Assembly (NCBI GenBank): GCA_024233875.1
Contig: JACKPB010000006.1
Span: 248,001-312,000, forward strand
From: Leptospiraceae bacterium
Lineage (GTDB): Bacteria; Spirochaetota; Leptospiria; Leptospirales; Leptospiraceae
Length of the DNA stretch: 64,000 nucleotides
Reading direction: 5' to 3'
The position numbers were made by a program, and so were the translations under genes. The notes beneath the pieces are model-generated. The model was not told the origin of the DNA and did not search any database. It saw only the letters and a program-made list of their open reading frames with translations. Each line of letters starts with the position of its first letter. The stretch's first letter is position 1. This document shows, piece by piece, positions 9,490-18,916 of this stretch.

Positions 9490-10937
9490 AGCGATTTTTG
9501 ATATTTCTCATACCTATACTTATCTTAGGTCTGGCGGCAGATCCGGGGGATTTCGTTCGTGACATTGCCATCAAAGAATTGAATTTTGAAGTCCCCGAAG
9601 TAAGCAAAGAAGAAATTGCACCCGGGATCATGTACTACCATGATGAAAACGGTGAATTTCCTATAGTGTATTTAGATATCCATTTCTATGGTGGAGAGTC
9701 TACTCTCGGAGATCTTCCTTTGGAAACGAGCTCTCTACTAGCCGATACTCTGAAGTATGGTGGTTCAAAAGACCTAATGGATGAAGCTCTGGTCTCCCGA
9801 TTGGAAGCTCTCGGAGCCTCTCTTTCCATCAGCCCCGGTTATGAATCTTTCTCGATTTCTGTTTCCTTTATGACCAAAAATCAGGAAGAAGTTTGCAGTC
9901 TTCTGGGTGATCTGATTTCCTCTCCATCCTTTTCTGAAAAAGCATTTGAAAATTCCAAAAAGAAAATGATCGAAGCCATCAAACGAAGAAATGAAAGAAC
10001 TGAATCTGTAGGGTTTCGAAAAATTCGTGAAGTGATTTTTAGAAATTTTAAAAGAAGCATGCCACCTATGGAAGATTCTGTGAATAAGGTCAGTACTGAG
10101 GACTTGAAAACACATTTTCATGATCTATTGAAGAATCGAAATAAATCAGTTGTGGTAAGCGGAAAGTTAGATGAACCGGGAATGAGGGATTGGGTGACAG
10201 CTACCCTGGCGGCAAATGCATCTGATGAAGAAAAGAAATCGGATACTCTTATTCCGGCAGAAGTCATCTCACTTGAAGATTTGAAAAAGAATTTCACCGA
10301 AGACAAGAGGAACCAATTTTTCATTGAGAAGGATGTAAATCAATCCATGCTGATCTATGCGGGGTTGATTCCGCCTCACAATCATCCCGATTTTTTTGCA
10401 ATTCAAATCTTAAACTACATCGTCGGTGGAGGTGGTTTCAATAGCTACATGATGCAAAAAATACGTGAGGAGAAAGGATTGGCGTATTCAGCTGCCAGTG
10501 TACCCCGATTTGAAAAAAAGTTTGGTGTCCTATATTTCTACACTCTCACCAAAAATGATAGTTTGAAGGAAGCCGATCAAATCCTGAGAACTATCCTTTC
10601 AGCAGAAACAATAGACAAGATCACTGAAAAAGAAGTGGAAGATGCAAAGAATGCTATTGTCAATCAGTTCGTTTTTCTCTTCACAAATCGACATGCTGTT
10701 CTCTCCAATCAATTGACCTTTGATGAAGATGATATGCCGGAAGATTATCTTCAGACCTATAGAAGAAAAATGTTTGATGTCCAGCTGAAAGACGTTAAGA
10801 GGGTAGGAGCAGAGTACTTTTATAAGGAAAAACTAAAGTCCCTCATCGTGAGCTCAAAAGCAAATTTGGACAAACACTATCCGGGAGAAAAGAAGATCCT
10901 TCAACCCGAGGATTCCATCCTGCCTCCAGAAAAATGA
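9486..10937 (+). CDS. M16 peptidase-like, non-catalytic partner subunit
   Basis: 483 residues with a signal peptide (LIFLIPILILGLAADPG). The fold is clear: an N-terminal half with the GGES...ETSSLLADTL helix and a C-terminal half with the family motif GGGGFNSYMMQKIREEKGL followed by AYS. HxxEH is absent where it should sit near residue 70, so it cannot bind zinc in the usual way. It is probably the substrate-binding partner of the preceding peptidase. The stop overlaps the next start by ATGA, giving a tightly coupled three-gene unit. Confidence 0.9.
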   Translation: MKRFLIFLIPILILGLAADPGDFVRDIAIKELNFEVPEVSKEEIAPGIMYYHDENGEFPIVYLDIHFYGGESTLGDLPLETSSLLADTLKYGGSKDLMDEALVSRLEALGASLSISPGYESFSISVSFMTKNQEEVCSLLGDLISSPSFSEKAFENSKKKMIEAIKRRNERTESVGFRKIREVIFRNFKRSMPPMEDSVNKVSTEDLKTHFHDLLKNRNKSVVVSGKLDEPGMRDWVTATLAANASDEEKKSDTLIPAEVISLEDLKKNFTEDKRNQFFIEKDVNQSMLIYAGLIPPHNHPDFFAIQILNYIVGGGGFNSYMMQKIREEKGLAYSAASVPRFEKKFGVLYFYTLTKNDSLKEADQILRTILSAETIDKITEKEVEDAKNAIVNQFVFLFTNRHAVLSNQLTFDEDDMPEDYLQTYRRKMFDVQLKDVKRVGAEYFYKEKLKSLIVSSKANLDKHYPGEKKILQPEDSILPPEK

Positions 10938-11776
10938 GCCCATCCAGGTTTTCACACAAAGGCCTTCATTGCGAAGGAATTTCAGAGGGAGGGATCCGTA
11001 CCTCCCTTATTGTTCCTACCTGGCGCTTGATGTTTGATATCGGTGTACTACCGATAGATACTATTCGAATTGAAAATCTTCTCCTTACCCACGGTCATTT
11101 GGATCATTCTATAGGTGTTCCCTATTACATTTCGCAGAGATCCCTCCAGAATCTAAAACCGCCAAATGTCTATCTACCGGATAGGATATATGAAACTTAC
11201 AAAAAAATCCTATCAGAGTATGAAATCTTGGAAGGCTTTCAGTATAGATACAATCTACATCCCGTAACAGAGAAGAAAATGTTCGATCTCTCCGGACATC
11301 TTTCTTTTCAGGCGTTTCCGACTCACCATAGAGTTCCCTCTCTGGGCTACACCATATATGAAAAAACCAAGAAATTAAAAAAGGAATACATAGACTTAGA
11401 AAAATCCGAGCTCATCCGACTGAAGGAGAATGGGGTCCTGGTTTCAGAAACCCGATCCGTACCGATGATGAGTTTTTCGGGGGACACACGAATTGAATAT
11501 GTATTGGAGAATGAAGACGTCAGAAATTCAAAGATTCTTGTTCTCGAATGCACTTATCTGGATAGCTCTCGGGATGTGAAAAGAGCCAGGGAATGGGGTC
11601 ACATTCACTTAGATGAAATCGTCAATCATGCAGATGAGTTTGAAAATGAAAAAATTGTGCTCATTCATTTTTCCAAGCGGTATCATCCAAAGAAAATCCC
11701 GGCAATGGTAGAAGAAAAATTACCCGATTCACTGAAGGGTAGGGTGCATTGCTTTCTACCGGATCGTTTTCTATAA
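10934..11776 (+). CDS. Metallo-beta-lactamase-fold hydrolase, RNase Z-like
   Basis: 280 residues, no signal peptide. Motif II of the fold is T-H-G-H-L-D-H at residues 52-58. Further metal-site segments are AFPTHHRVPSLGY, FSGDTR and LIHFSKRYH, in the order seen in RNase Z and plant-type tRNA 3'-processing relatives. It may process tRNA ends or act on another phosphodiester; the substrate is not fixed by sequence. It overlaps the M16 partner gene by 4 bases although the M16 proteins are exported and this one looks cytoplasmic. Confidence 0.85.
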   Translation: MSPSRFSHKGLHCEGISEGGIRTSLIVPTWRLMFDIGVLPIDTIRIENLLLTHGHLDHSIGVPYYISQRSLQNLKPPNVYLPDRIYETYKKILSEYEILEGFQYRYNLHPVTEKKMFDLSGHLSFQAFPTHHRVPSLGYTIYEKTKKLKKEYIDLEKSELIRLKENGVLVSETRSVPMMSFSGDTRIEYVLENEDVRNSKILVLECTYLDSSRDVKRAREWGHIHLDEIVNHADEFENEKIVLIHFSKRYHPKKIPAMVEEKLPDSLKGRVHCFLPDRFL

Positions 11777-11795
11777 AATTAAATTAGGAGTTTGT

Positions 11796-12473
11796 ATGGA
11801 TGCATTGATATCACTTTTAATTCTTATCCTGGTTCTCAGTCCATTTCCTCTTGTTATCGGGATTACAGTCTACATTCAAAAACAGAGAAAGAAAAAATTT
11901 CAGGAAATTGCAGTCTTACTAAATTTGCAATTTCAGGAAAAGAAAACCGCTGATCTCCCTGCCATACCCGGTCTCAGCCTTTTGATGAATTTTGTGGATA
12001 CCTTTGAATGGGAACTCCTCGGAAAGTACAATGATCATGAAGTGAATCTACATTTGATAACCAGAGGATCCGGAAAAAGCAGTAAAGTCTATACCATCGT
12101 AGAAGTCTTTTTTGAAGAAGCCTTTGATTATGAGATGCAGATCTATAAAGAGCAGTTCTATCATTTTATCGGGAAGAAATTGTTTGGAGTTCAGGACATT
12201 CAGGTTGGGGATGAAAAACTCGATAAAGAGCTACTCATCAAAGGGAAAAATGAACATGCCATCAAAGATCTAATCACAGATCGAAATATAAAAGAAAAGA
12301 TCTTAGAGCTATTTGCTCTCTATCCGGAGATAACCATCGAAGACAGTAGGATCATTTATGATGCTATGGGTGTCAAGAGTGACCCGAATATGATCAAAGA
12401 TCTTCTGGAGAAAATGACAGAACTGGCCGGTTTGATGGCAAACGAAGATCAATTTGGGATGGATAATTTTTAA
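11796..12473 (+). CDS. Hypothetical single-span membrane protein
   Basis: 225 residues. One N-terminal transmembrane helix (residues 4-27) is followed by a basic stop-transfer run (QKQRKKK) and a mixed alpha/beta cytoplasmic domain with the pattern LLGKYNDHEVNLHLITRGSG. The overall shape recalls DUF3137-like proteins but I cannot assign a family. AGGAG sits 8 bases before the ATG. It lies 19 bases after the RNase Z-like gene and is probably the last gene of that operon, closed by the hairpin at 12481-12506. Confidence 0.7.
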   Translation: MDALISLLILILVLSPFPLVIGITVYIQKQRKKKFQEIAVLLNLQFQEKKTADLPAIPGLSLLMNFVDTFEWELLGKYNDHEVNLHLITRGSGKSSKVYTIVEVFFEEAFDYEMQIYKEQFYHFIGKKLFGVQDIQVGDEKLDKELLIKGKNEHAIKDLITDRNIKEKILELFALYPEITIEDSRIIYDAMGVKSDPNMIKDLLEKMTELAGLMANEDQFGMDNF

Positions 12474-12480
12474 GGATGTT

Positions 12481-12506
12481 CGGATCCGAAAAGAATTTCG
12501 GATCCG
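12481..12506. terminator. Bidirectional hairpin between convergent genes
   Basis: A perfect 11-bp stem, CGGATCCGAAA pairing with TTTCGGATCCG around an AGAA loop. It sits between the stops of the forward operon and the reverse nuo genes. Confidence 0.75.
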
Positions 12507-12521
12507 TTACTTAGGTAGGAT

Positions 12522-13049
12522 TTAGTTTCTTCTTCCGAGGATCGGACCACCGAACTTTTCGGTCATTCTTTCTTTGGTTAGGATGAGATCTTCCCGGTTG
12601 TCAGTTGCCATTTCGCCATTTCCGTCCAGGTAAATCGCTCCTTTGGGACAGGCTTCTTCGCAAAGACCGCAGAAAATACATCTCAAAAGATCGATTTCGA
12701 AAACTTTTGCATATTTGTCCTCAGGATGTAAGTGTTGATCTTCCGGAGTGACAGAGGCAGCTTCGATATGAATTGCATCAGCAGGACAGATCCACATACA
12801 GCAGAAACAGGATGTGCATCTTTCTCTACCCTGCTCATCTCGCTTCAGAGAATGCATACCTCTGAAACGGGAAGAATACTCTCTTTTCTTGTCAGGGAAA
12901 TCGATGGTCACAGCTTTTCCCATAAATGCCACCCGGAAAAAGTGCTTCAGAGTAATCCACATTCCCACTCCGATAGAGTAGAAATAAAATTTTTCGTACC
13001 ATTTGAATTGATGACGTTTGACGACATTCACTACATTAACGGTTGCCAA
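12522..13049 (-). CDS. nuoI: NADH-quinone oxidoreductase subunit I
   Basis: 175 residues with the two 8Fe-ferredoxin motifs of Nuo[13 protein letters not shown] and [14 protein letters not shown], each C-x2-C-x2-C-x3-CP, carrying clusters N6a and N6b. The N-terminal amphipathic helices ([15 protein letters not shown]) and the [15 protein letters not shown] segment are typical of the family. In complex I it passes electrons towards the quinone site. It overlaps nuoG by 14 bases. The usual nuoH between G and I is missing, and no other subunit gene lies nearby. Confidence 0.92.
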   Translation of the reverse strand: MATVNVVNVVKRHQFKWYEKFYFYSIGVGMWITLKHFFRVAFMGKAVTIDFPDKKREYSSRFRGMHSLKRDEQGRERCTSCFCCMWICPADAIHIEAASVTPEDQHLHPEDKYAKVFEIDLLRCIFCGLCEEACPKGAIYLDGNGEMATDNREDLILTKERMTEKFGGPILGRRN

Positions 13050-14478
13050 CTAAAGCCTCCTCTTTCTTTTTTGCCATTTCCAGATTGAGTCTTTTGAAGA
13101 AATCTCCGGAAGAAGGCAATCCCAGGATGGGGTTCATAGCCATTTCAAAATTTTGTTTGATACCATTTTTGTTTGTAAAGCTTCCAACCTGCTCGGAAAA
13201 AGTTTTGATAGGGACAGCAAAACCGGCTTTCTTAGCAGAATCTGTAAGATTGGTTTCTAAGACCACAACAGTTCCCTTGGAAAGGTCGAGACCTTCGGGA
13301 ATCGACTCTTTGATGATAAACAATACATCAATGGAACCTTTGTTGAATTCGGTGACAATCCCGCTTGCCTTGGAAGTGGAGATGAATCCTGCCTCAACAG
13401 CTCCCTTAGTATTGGGATGACGATCTTCTGTCAGTAGGAAGTCAACCTGTTTGGTCTCATTGTATTGAGAGTCATGAACTCTGGCTTCTGTGGTTACGGT
13501 ATTGGACCATTTTTTGATTTCGGTTAGGATGATGTTTAGGTTTTCATTGGATTCATGAGCTCCGCCCAGAATTGCGATCTTACCTTTATTTTTTATCTTT
13601 GGAATGAGAGATGAAAATACCGAAGAACTTTCTGTTTTGTTTCCATTTTCCATGTAGGACTGAAGTCGGTTTTCATTCATCCAATCTACATCAAATCTTC
13701 CTGTATCACAAAGAAAGAACATTCCCTGTTCTCTATTTTCTCTTGCCATGTATCGATACATTTTATTGTCTCTGACATTAGCTTCTACATTGCAACCTGT
13801 AGAGCAACCGTGACAAACTGTCTTAGCGGTCTTGTACCACCAAACTCTGGATTTGAATAATGTCTTTTTGTTGAGAAGGGCTCCTGTCGGGCAGATATCG
13901 GAAAGAGCTCCCTGGTAATTGTGTGAGATCAAACTATCTCCGGCAAGACCGATCAGAGAATGATAGCCTCTTTCAAACAAGCCCAGATTGGATTGACCCA
14001 CCTTTTCTTCTTCGAATCGAACACAGCGAAAGCAGATGATACATCGATTGTGGTTGATGAGGAGGTTTTCACCTATTTCTTCCTGGGGTACGTCTCTCTT
14101 TTTTAATTCAAAACGTGATACACCTTTTCCTGAGGAAAATGCATTGTCCTGAAGATCGCATTCTCCTGCTTTATCACAGACCGGACAGTCGAGAGGGTGG
14201 TTGGCAAGGAGAAACTCCATAGTTCCTTCCCGGGCTTCTTTCACTCTAGCACTTTTTGTAATGATAGAGAGTCCCGCCTTGACCGGTGTATTGCAAGCCG
14301 CTTGCAGCTTGGGTACACCTTCGATTTCAATAAGGCACATCCTGCACATTCCAACAACTTTCAATGCGGGGTGGTAACAGAAATAAGGGATATCTTCACC
14401 TACTTCTCTTACTGCATCAATAAGATTTTTGGTTTCATCAACCTCAAACTCTTTACCGTCAATTTTAATGGTGACCAC
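13036..14478 (-). CDS. nuoG: NADH-quinone oxidoreductase subunit G, short form
   Basis: 480 residues, roughly half the length of the E. coli protein. The N-terminus holds the 2Fe-2S ligands C34, C45, C48 and C62, the His-cluster H94-C98-C101-C107, and a 4Fe-4S set in CIICFRC with ICPTGAL. A further cysteine set (CHGCSTGC, later CDTGR) matches the N7-type site. The molybdopterin-like part is reduced to a short Rossmann remnant (IAILGG and after). So the electron-transfer portion is complete and the vestigial enzyme domain is trimmed. It is encoded just upstream of, and overlapping, nuoI. The start follows a GGAGGT ribosome-binding site. Confidence 0.9.
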   Translation of the reverse strand: MVTIKIDGKEFEVDETKNLIDAVREVGEDIPYFCYHPALKVVGMCRMCLIEIEGVPKLQAACNTPVKAGLSIITKSARVKEAREGTMEFLLANHPLDCPVCDKAGECDLQDNAFSSGKGVSRFELKKRDVPQEEIGENLLINHNRCIICFRCVRFEEEKVGQSNLGLFERGYHSLIGLAGDSLISHNYQGALSDICPTGALLNKKTLFKSRVWWYKTAKTVCHGCSTGCNVEANVRDNKMYRYMARENREQGMFFLCDTGRFDVDWMNENRLQSYMENGNKTESSSVFSSLIPKIKNKGKIAILGGAHESNENLNIILTEIKKWSNTVTTEARVHDSQYNETKQVDFLLTEDRHPNTKGAVEAGFISTSKASGIVTEFNKGSIDVLFIIKESIPEGLDLSKGTVVVLETNLTDSAKKAGFAVPIKTFSEQVGSFTNKNGIKQNFEMAMNPILGLPSSGDFFKRLNLEMAKKKEEALVGNR

Positions 14479-14552
14479 GTACTGACCTCCGATCCTGCTT
14501 GTATTTCATGGATAGCCTAAAGGAAAACAATAAAATTTCCATTCCTTTTCTG

Positions 14553-15281
14553 CTATTCTTTTTTTAGTCTCTCAAATTTACATTGGTTTAAAAATTTTGA
14601 TCCATTCAATTCTTTTTTTGCAAAATAATCTAAATAATCAGAAAGAATGATAACATTAGGAAATAAACCTTCTACAGATTCCAAAAGGAGATCAATGTAC
14701 TTTCCAATATTTTGATAGAATGATGTGTCTGTCTCTAATTGAATCCTGAGAGTTTTGGGAAGTTTTTTGACCTTTTCTTCTTTTTGAATCGCAAGAGTGA
14801 GTTCACCCGGATCTAAGTGGGAAGGGATTCCACTCAAATTGATCTGGAGAGCGTTTCTAAGTCTCTGAATTTCAAATTGGAAAGGGTTGTGGGTCTCCGT
14901 TCCGAGAGTTTCCAGCTCTACTTCTAGGGCCTCTGCGATTTTTTGAATGAGTTTGGAAGGGGAGATGGGTTTCAGTAGATACAATTTGACTTTGGAGTTT
15001 TGAGCCCGATTGATGAGATGACGATCTCCCGCAGCTGTCAGGACAATAGTGAGGGACTTGGATAGATTCAGTTCTGCCTTTTCAAGAAACTCGAGACCAT
15101 TGAGTTTGGGCAGATTGATATCTGTTATGATGATATCATAAAAATTATTTTGGACGAGGCGTAAGGCTTCCATCCCATCCACTGCATTTTCCACTATGAA
15201 ATTGTATTTATTTAGAAAGAAGTTTATCAGTCGAATTGTGGGTTTGTCATCTTCCACATATAAAACTTTGTATCGTTTCAT
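14553..15281 (-). CDS. Response regulator with unassigned C-terminal domain
   Basis: 242 residues. The receiver domain (1-125) has the acidic pair D11/D12, phospho-acceptor D54 in IIITDINLPKLNG, T82 and K104, so it should be phosphorylatable. The C-terminal 115 residues match no output domain I recognise; there is no HTH, GGDEF or HisKA motif, and it looks helical. No kinase gene adjoins. It may act through protein-protein contact. Between it and the CrtC-like gene (15282-15454) I see nothing convincing. Confidence 0.85.
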   Translation of the reverse strand: MKRYKVLYVEDDKPTIRLINFFLNKYNFIVENAVDGMEALRLVQNNFYDIIITDINLPKLNGLEFLEKAELNLSKSLTIVLTAAGDRHLINRAQNSKVKLYLLKPISPSKLIQKIAEALEVELETLGTETHNPFQFEIQRLRNALQINLSGIPSHLDPGELTLAIQKEEKVKKLPKTLRIQLETDTSFYQNIGKYIDLLLESVEGLFPNVIILSDYLDYFAKKELNGSKFLNQCKFERLKKE

Positions 15282-15454
15282 AGTTTCCTAGACCATAGTA
15301 GAAAAATCAATTGACATGCCTATTTTTTTTCCTAATCTCCCAATTGAAACAATGCCTTACCAATACAGTAGGCTCATTGGAGAGTGTAAGATTTTTAATG
15401 TTAAATTAGACTCTTTCCTATCTCTAAAAAAAATGTTTCCAAGAAAAAATGTCC

Positions 15455-16549
15455 TCATTTCAGAGCTTTCCCGAAACTGGAAATCTGACTTCCTTTCAAT
15501 TCCAGGTATCCTTTTCCGGTGACTTTCTTTCCGGAGCGGATTCCTGAAGCCCGAACTCCACCTTCCCAATAGATATTCCCCGTACTGGATCTGGCGTCAA
15601 ATTCCTGATGATTGAATTGGGGAGAAATCTCGATTTCCAGATCCGAGACCTGTATCTTCCACCGGAGGGGATACTTCCTTCCTGTGGATGGGCTCTTCCA
15701 CAAATCTGATTGGGGAGTAAAGGACACTTCTCCTGCCTTATGAAAGTACTCCGGATTCTCTCCTTTTTTTCTGAGGCTTCCGAAGGTTTCTACGGGATCG
15801 GAGGGAGAGTTTTGAAAATTGAATACTGTCAGGTCTGTACCGTCTTCCAACCAGAGACCCACCCAGGACCAGGCACTTTCCTTTCCGCTGATTTTGTCCG
15901 ATTCAGACTCCCCTGACTTTCCGCTCCATTCATGATCCATCCAGGACTCACCACCTGCTATTCTAAACCTATCTCCGGAGATTTGGATTTCTCCTCGGGT
16001 TTCCAATCTGGGAATAGAGTAGTACCTCGATTGGATACCGGGATACTTTCGACTTTTGGGAGAGATTCCATCTTTTCCCTGAAGATAGATGGGTTTGCTC
16101 TCCTGAGGATTGAGTTGGAGATCCAATTGGATAGATGAATCTCTCGGTTGGGCTTTTAGATGAAATCGATGGTCGGGTAGGATCTGTACCTGAAAGTCTC
16201 CACTCTGAATCATTGAAGTAGAAAAAACTCCGAGACCCGTGATCCCTCTCTCGATAGTTTGTGAAGTAAGATGTGATGAATTTTGAAAGTCCGAGATAGC
16301 GAAATGAACCGGATAGACAGACTCCTTTCCACTCAGATCCGTTCGGAAGAAGGAGAGTTCGTAACCAAATTCTCTACCTGTTTCTGTCTGAATCCAACCC
16401 ACAAAATAGACCCATTCCAACTTGTATTCAGGATGAAAGCTATGGTCTTTAGGAAATTCAAATCCGGAAAGGATGCAAAATGGTAGGATACAAAGGAAAA
16501 GGACAATTCGGAAAAAGGAAGGACTGCGGGATAAGATGATTTCTCTCAA
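15455..16549 (-). CDS. CrtC/AttH-like secreted protein (lipocalin-type fold)
   Basis: 364 residues with a signal peptide (IVLFLCILPFCILSG). The order of motifs matches the AttH / carotenoid 1,2-hydratase family: an N-terminal FHPEYKLEWVYFVGWIQTE, ELSFFRTD, then G-E-S-W-M-D-H-E-W-S near residues 198-207, and WVGLWLEDGTDL. Members are predicted lipid-binding or hydratase proteins; no carotenoid genes are nearby, so the substrate is unknown. The start is TTG overlapping the previous stop as TTGA, hence translational coupling to the SpoIIE-type phosphatase. Confidence 0.82.
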   Translation of the reverse strand: MREIILSRSPSFFRIVLFLCILPFCILSGFEFPKDHSFHPEYKLEWVYFVGWIQTETGREFGYELSFFRTDLSGKESVYPVHFAISDFQNSSHLTSQTIERGITGLGVFSTSMIQSGDFQVQILPDHRFHLKAQPRDSSIQLDLQLNPQESKPIYLQGKDGISPKSRKYPGIQSRYYSIPRLETRGEIQISGDRFRIAGGESWMDHEWSGKSGESESDKISGKESAWSWVGLWLEDGTDLTVFNFQNSPSDPVETFGSLRKKGENPEYFHKAGEVSFTPQSDLWKSPSTGRKYPLRWKIQVSDLEIEISPQFNHQEFDARSSTGNIYWEGGVRASGIRSGKKVTGKGYLELKGSQISSFGKALK

Positions 16550-18618
16550 CGTGAAGATTTTTTTTCCAGGAATCTGGTTAGGTGAAGGATTGACTGTTTG
16601 GCGACAGTGTGATTGGGATCGTGAGTCAGGATTCGATTGAGTGCATCCATAGCCTTTCCATATTCTTTTTGTTTTTGATAGACCTTGGAAATATTGAAAA
16701 GAGCCTTGAGGTTGGAGGCCCTCATGGAAATCGTTTTAAGAAATTCTAATTCAGCTTTTCCATAATTCTCCATCTTGTAGTAGCAGTAGCCGAGGATGAG
16801 ATGGGAGTCTGCATTAGAAGTCTTTAGAGAGTTGTACTCTTCGAGGTGCTTGGATGCTTCCGAAAATTTCTGATCTTTGGCGAGATACTTACCGAGTTGG
16901 AAGAGGACGTTCATATCACTTGGGAAAATTTCTTTTGCACGGTACATGTATTCGCAGGCTAGATGGTAAATCTTTTCACTGTAGTACTTTTCGGCAATGG
17001 ACTTGTACTTCAAGAATTCGGACATTTTTAGTGATACACCGATCGCGAGGAGAGTGATGTCGTCTCCCTGATCGGTTCCTCTGCAAAACTCATGAAATTC
17101 TTCCATGATAAAATCCACAGAGGACTTCACATCCATATCTATAGTTTTCTCTACCAATTCGATCAACTTCGTCTGTTGGAACTGAACTCCCTTATCCGTC
17201 TCTCCCTCAAGCAGTCCATCGGTATAGATGAAGAGCTTGTCTCCGGGTTCGAGTTTGGTTCTGTAGTCTTTGTAGTATTGGTCGGCATCCGCAAACATTC
17301 CGAGGAAAGTTCCTTCTCCTTCGAGAAGCTCCACTTCTTTGGTTCGATATCGGAGTAGTATAGGTCGGGGATGACCCGCAATCGAATAAGTGAGTTCATA
17401 ATGGGAATCAATGATTCCGTAGAAACAGGTGAGATATCCCTGCTGTTTGACAAGATCAAGGAGTTCGCGATTTGTATTACAAAAAATTTCAGATGGGCTA
17501 TCCAGTTTGTAGTTGGTGAATAAAAGTTTTGAAATCGCGGTGATGAATGCTGCCGGTACTCCGTGTCCGGAAACATCAGAAAGCACAATCCCTATCTTAT
17601 TGGATCCGAAATTGAAGTAATCGTAGTAATCTCCACTGACTTCCTGCATGGGAAGATATCTGAAAGAGAACTGAAGACCTTTCCAATCCGGAATGTGCTG
17701 GGGAATGATCCCCCTCTGGATGTTTCTTGCCATCCGGAGGTCTTTGGATATGGCTTTCTGTTTGACAATGAGTTCGTTTCTGAGCGAACTTAAGACCTCT
17801 ACAGCGGCTTCCAAATCCCGGTTTTCGATAGCCAGCTTGTGAGATTTGTCGATGACCTCATCTAGATCAATATAGGAAAATTCACTTTCTTCATTTTTTT
17901 CCATATTTGAGATCACAAAGGTTTGGGAGACCTTGTCAGGAATTTCATTGCTCAGGGATGTCTTTCCTACTTTGATCTTAGCCTCATCCCATTCGATTTT
18001 GACAAGAGATTGTTCTGATGATTCGAAGGATTCCTTCTGACCGCAATAACCGGGATTGAAATCAGGAATCCTGGTCTGAAGGAGTCTGAGATTCCAATTC
18101 TTAATCTGAAAGAGAATCGTGGTACCTTCCAGGATACCTTTGAGAAAACAGTATTCGTATGATTTTTCAATTTTGTTGGAAGTGGAACTTATGTTCAATG
18201 TCAGGGAATTGGAATCGAAATCAATGATCTCCGGATTCACATACAGTACATATTTCTTAAACATGAGTGGTAGACGTTGCAGAAAGTAGTCATAACTCAA
18301 AAGGGAGTCATCGTTGGGCAAAAGATCGAAGGAATCAGTTAGAAAGAATTCTTTTCCGGATCTATGGATCGCGTCTCCTATGTTGATACGATCTTTAAGT
18401 ATTTCGTAAATCTTGAATTCATCTTCTGATGAAATCCAAAAGTTGATATCATTCAGAATTTGTTTTTGTAGATCTCCTGAAAATATATCTTTCAAAAGGT
18501 CTTCTAAGGAAATCTTTTCAGAGTCGAGGATATAGCCTATGACTCTGTGCAATCTTTTTATGGAGACTTCCGATTTGAATGGAAGTTTAGTGATTAGGGA
18601 AGATACATTGGTTTCCAT
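16546..18618 (-). CDS. SpoIIE-type PP2C phosphatase with C-terminal TPR repeats
   Basis: 690 residues, cytoplasmic. An unassigned N-terminal region (1-240) is followed by a helical linker (about 245-300). The PP2C-like SpoIIE domain (about 300-525) has metal-binding aspartates in EVSGDYYDYF, LSDVSGHGVPAAF, FIYTDGLLEG and DQGDDITLLA. The C-terminus (about 545-685) is four or so TPR motifs (AEKYYSEKIYHLACEYMYRA, then LILGYCYYKMENYGKAELEF and ALFNISKVYQKQKEYGKAMD). Such phosphatases reverse kinase action in partner-switching systems; no STAS or anti-sigma partner is next to it. It overlaps the CrtC/AttH-like gene by 4 bases. Confidence 0.9.
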   Translation of the reverse strand: METNVSSLITKLPFKSEVSIKRLHRVIGYILDSEKISLEDLLKDIFSGDLQKQILNDINFWISSEDEFKIYEILKDRINIGDAIHRSGKEFFLTDSFDLLPNDDSLLSYDYFLQRLPLMFKKYVLYVNPEIIDFDSNSLTLNISSTSNKIEKSYEYCFLKGILEGTTILFQIKNWNLRLLQTRIPDFNPGYCGQKESFESSEQSLVKIEWDEAKIKVGKTSLSNEIPDKVSQTFVISNMEKNEESEFSYIDLDEVIDKSHKLAIENRDLEAAVEVLSSLRNELIVKQKAISKDLRMARNIQRGIIPQHIPDWKGLQFSFRYLPMQEVSGDYYDYFNFGSNKIGIVLSDVSGHGVPAAFITAISKLLFTNYKLDSPSEIFCNTNRELLDLVKQQGYLTCFYGIIDSHYELTYSIAGHPRPILLRYRTKEVELLEGEGTFLGMFADADQYYKDYRTKLEPGDKLFIYTDGLLEGETDKGVQFQQTKLIELVEKTIDMDVKSSVDFIMEEFHEFCRGTDQGDDITLLAIGVSLKMSEFLKYKSIAEKYYSEKIYHLACEYMYRAKEIFPSDMNVLFQLGKYLAKDQKFSEASKHLEEYNSLKTSNADSHLILGYCYYKMENYGKAELEFLKTISMRASNLKALFNISKVYQKQKEYGKAMDALNRILTHDPNHTVAKQSILHLTRFLEKKSSR

Positions 18619-18916
18619 ATTCTGAATGGGATTACACCGGGGAAAATGCTATTTGTCTCATTAAAAATCTGTTAATCCTGAATTACCTTTAGATACTTGT
18701 TTCCAAATAAAAACAATGATTTTATTTTTTTCCTCATCGGGAATTCAAAAAAAATCTTTCTGTAAATTAATGAGAGGAGGAGTGATTTCTTTTTCAAATT
18801 TAGATTGAAGGAAAGGGAAAAAACCTTTACGAAAACTTCTATAAGAATGAACTCCTTATATAACCAATAGATCAAAAAAGAATATCCCCATCAGGGACTT
18901 CTCCCGGACTCAAAAA
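18619..18916. other. Intergenic region, no gene seen
   Basis: A/T-rich stretch separating divergent genes. Short open frames here lack ribosome-binding sites and look random. It should hold the promoters of the phosphatase gene and the membrane glycosyltransferase gene, but I see no clear consensus boxes. Confidence 0.4.

Noticed and set aside
18672..18875. Small reverse-strand open frame between the phosphatase and glycosyltransferase genes
   Set aside because: Low-complexity Leu/Lys/Phe content, no ribosome-binding site, A/T-rich intergenic DNA.
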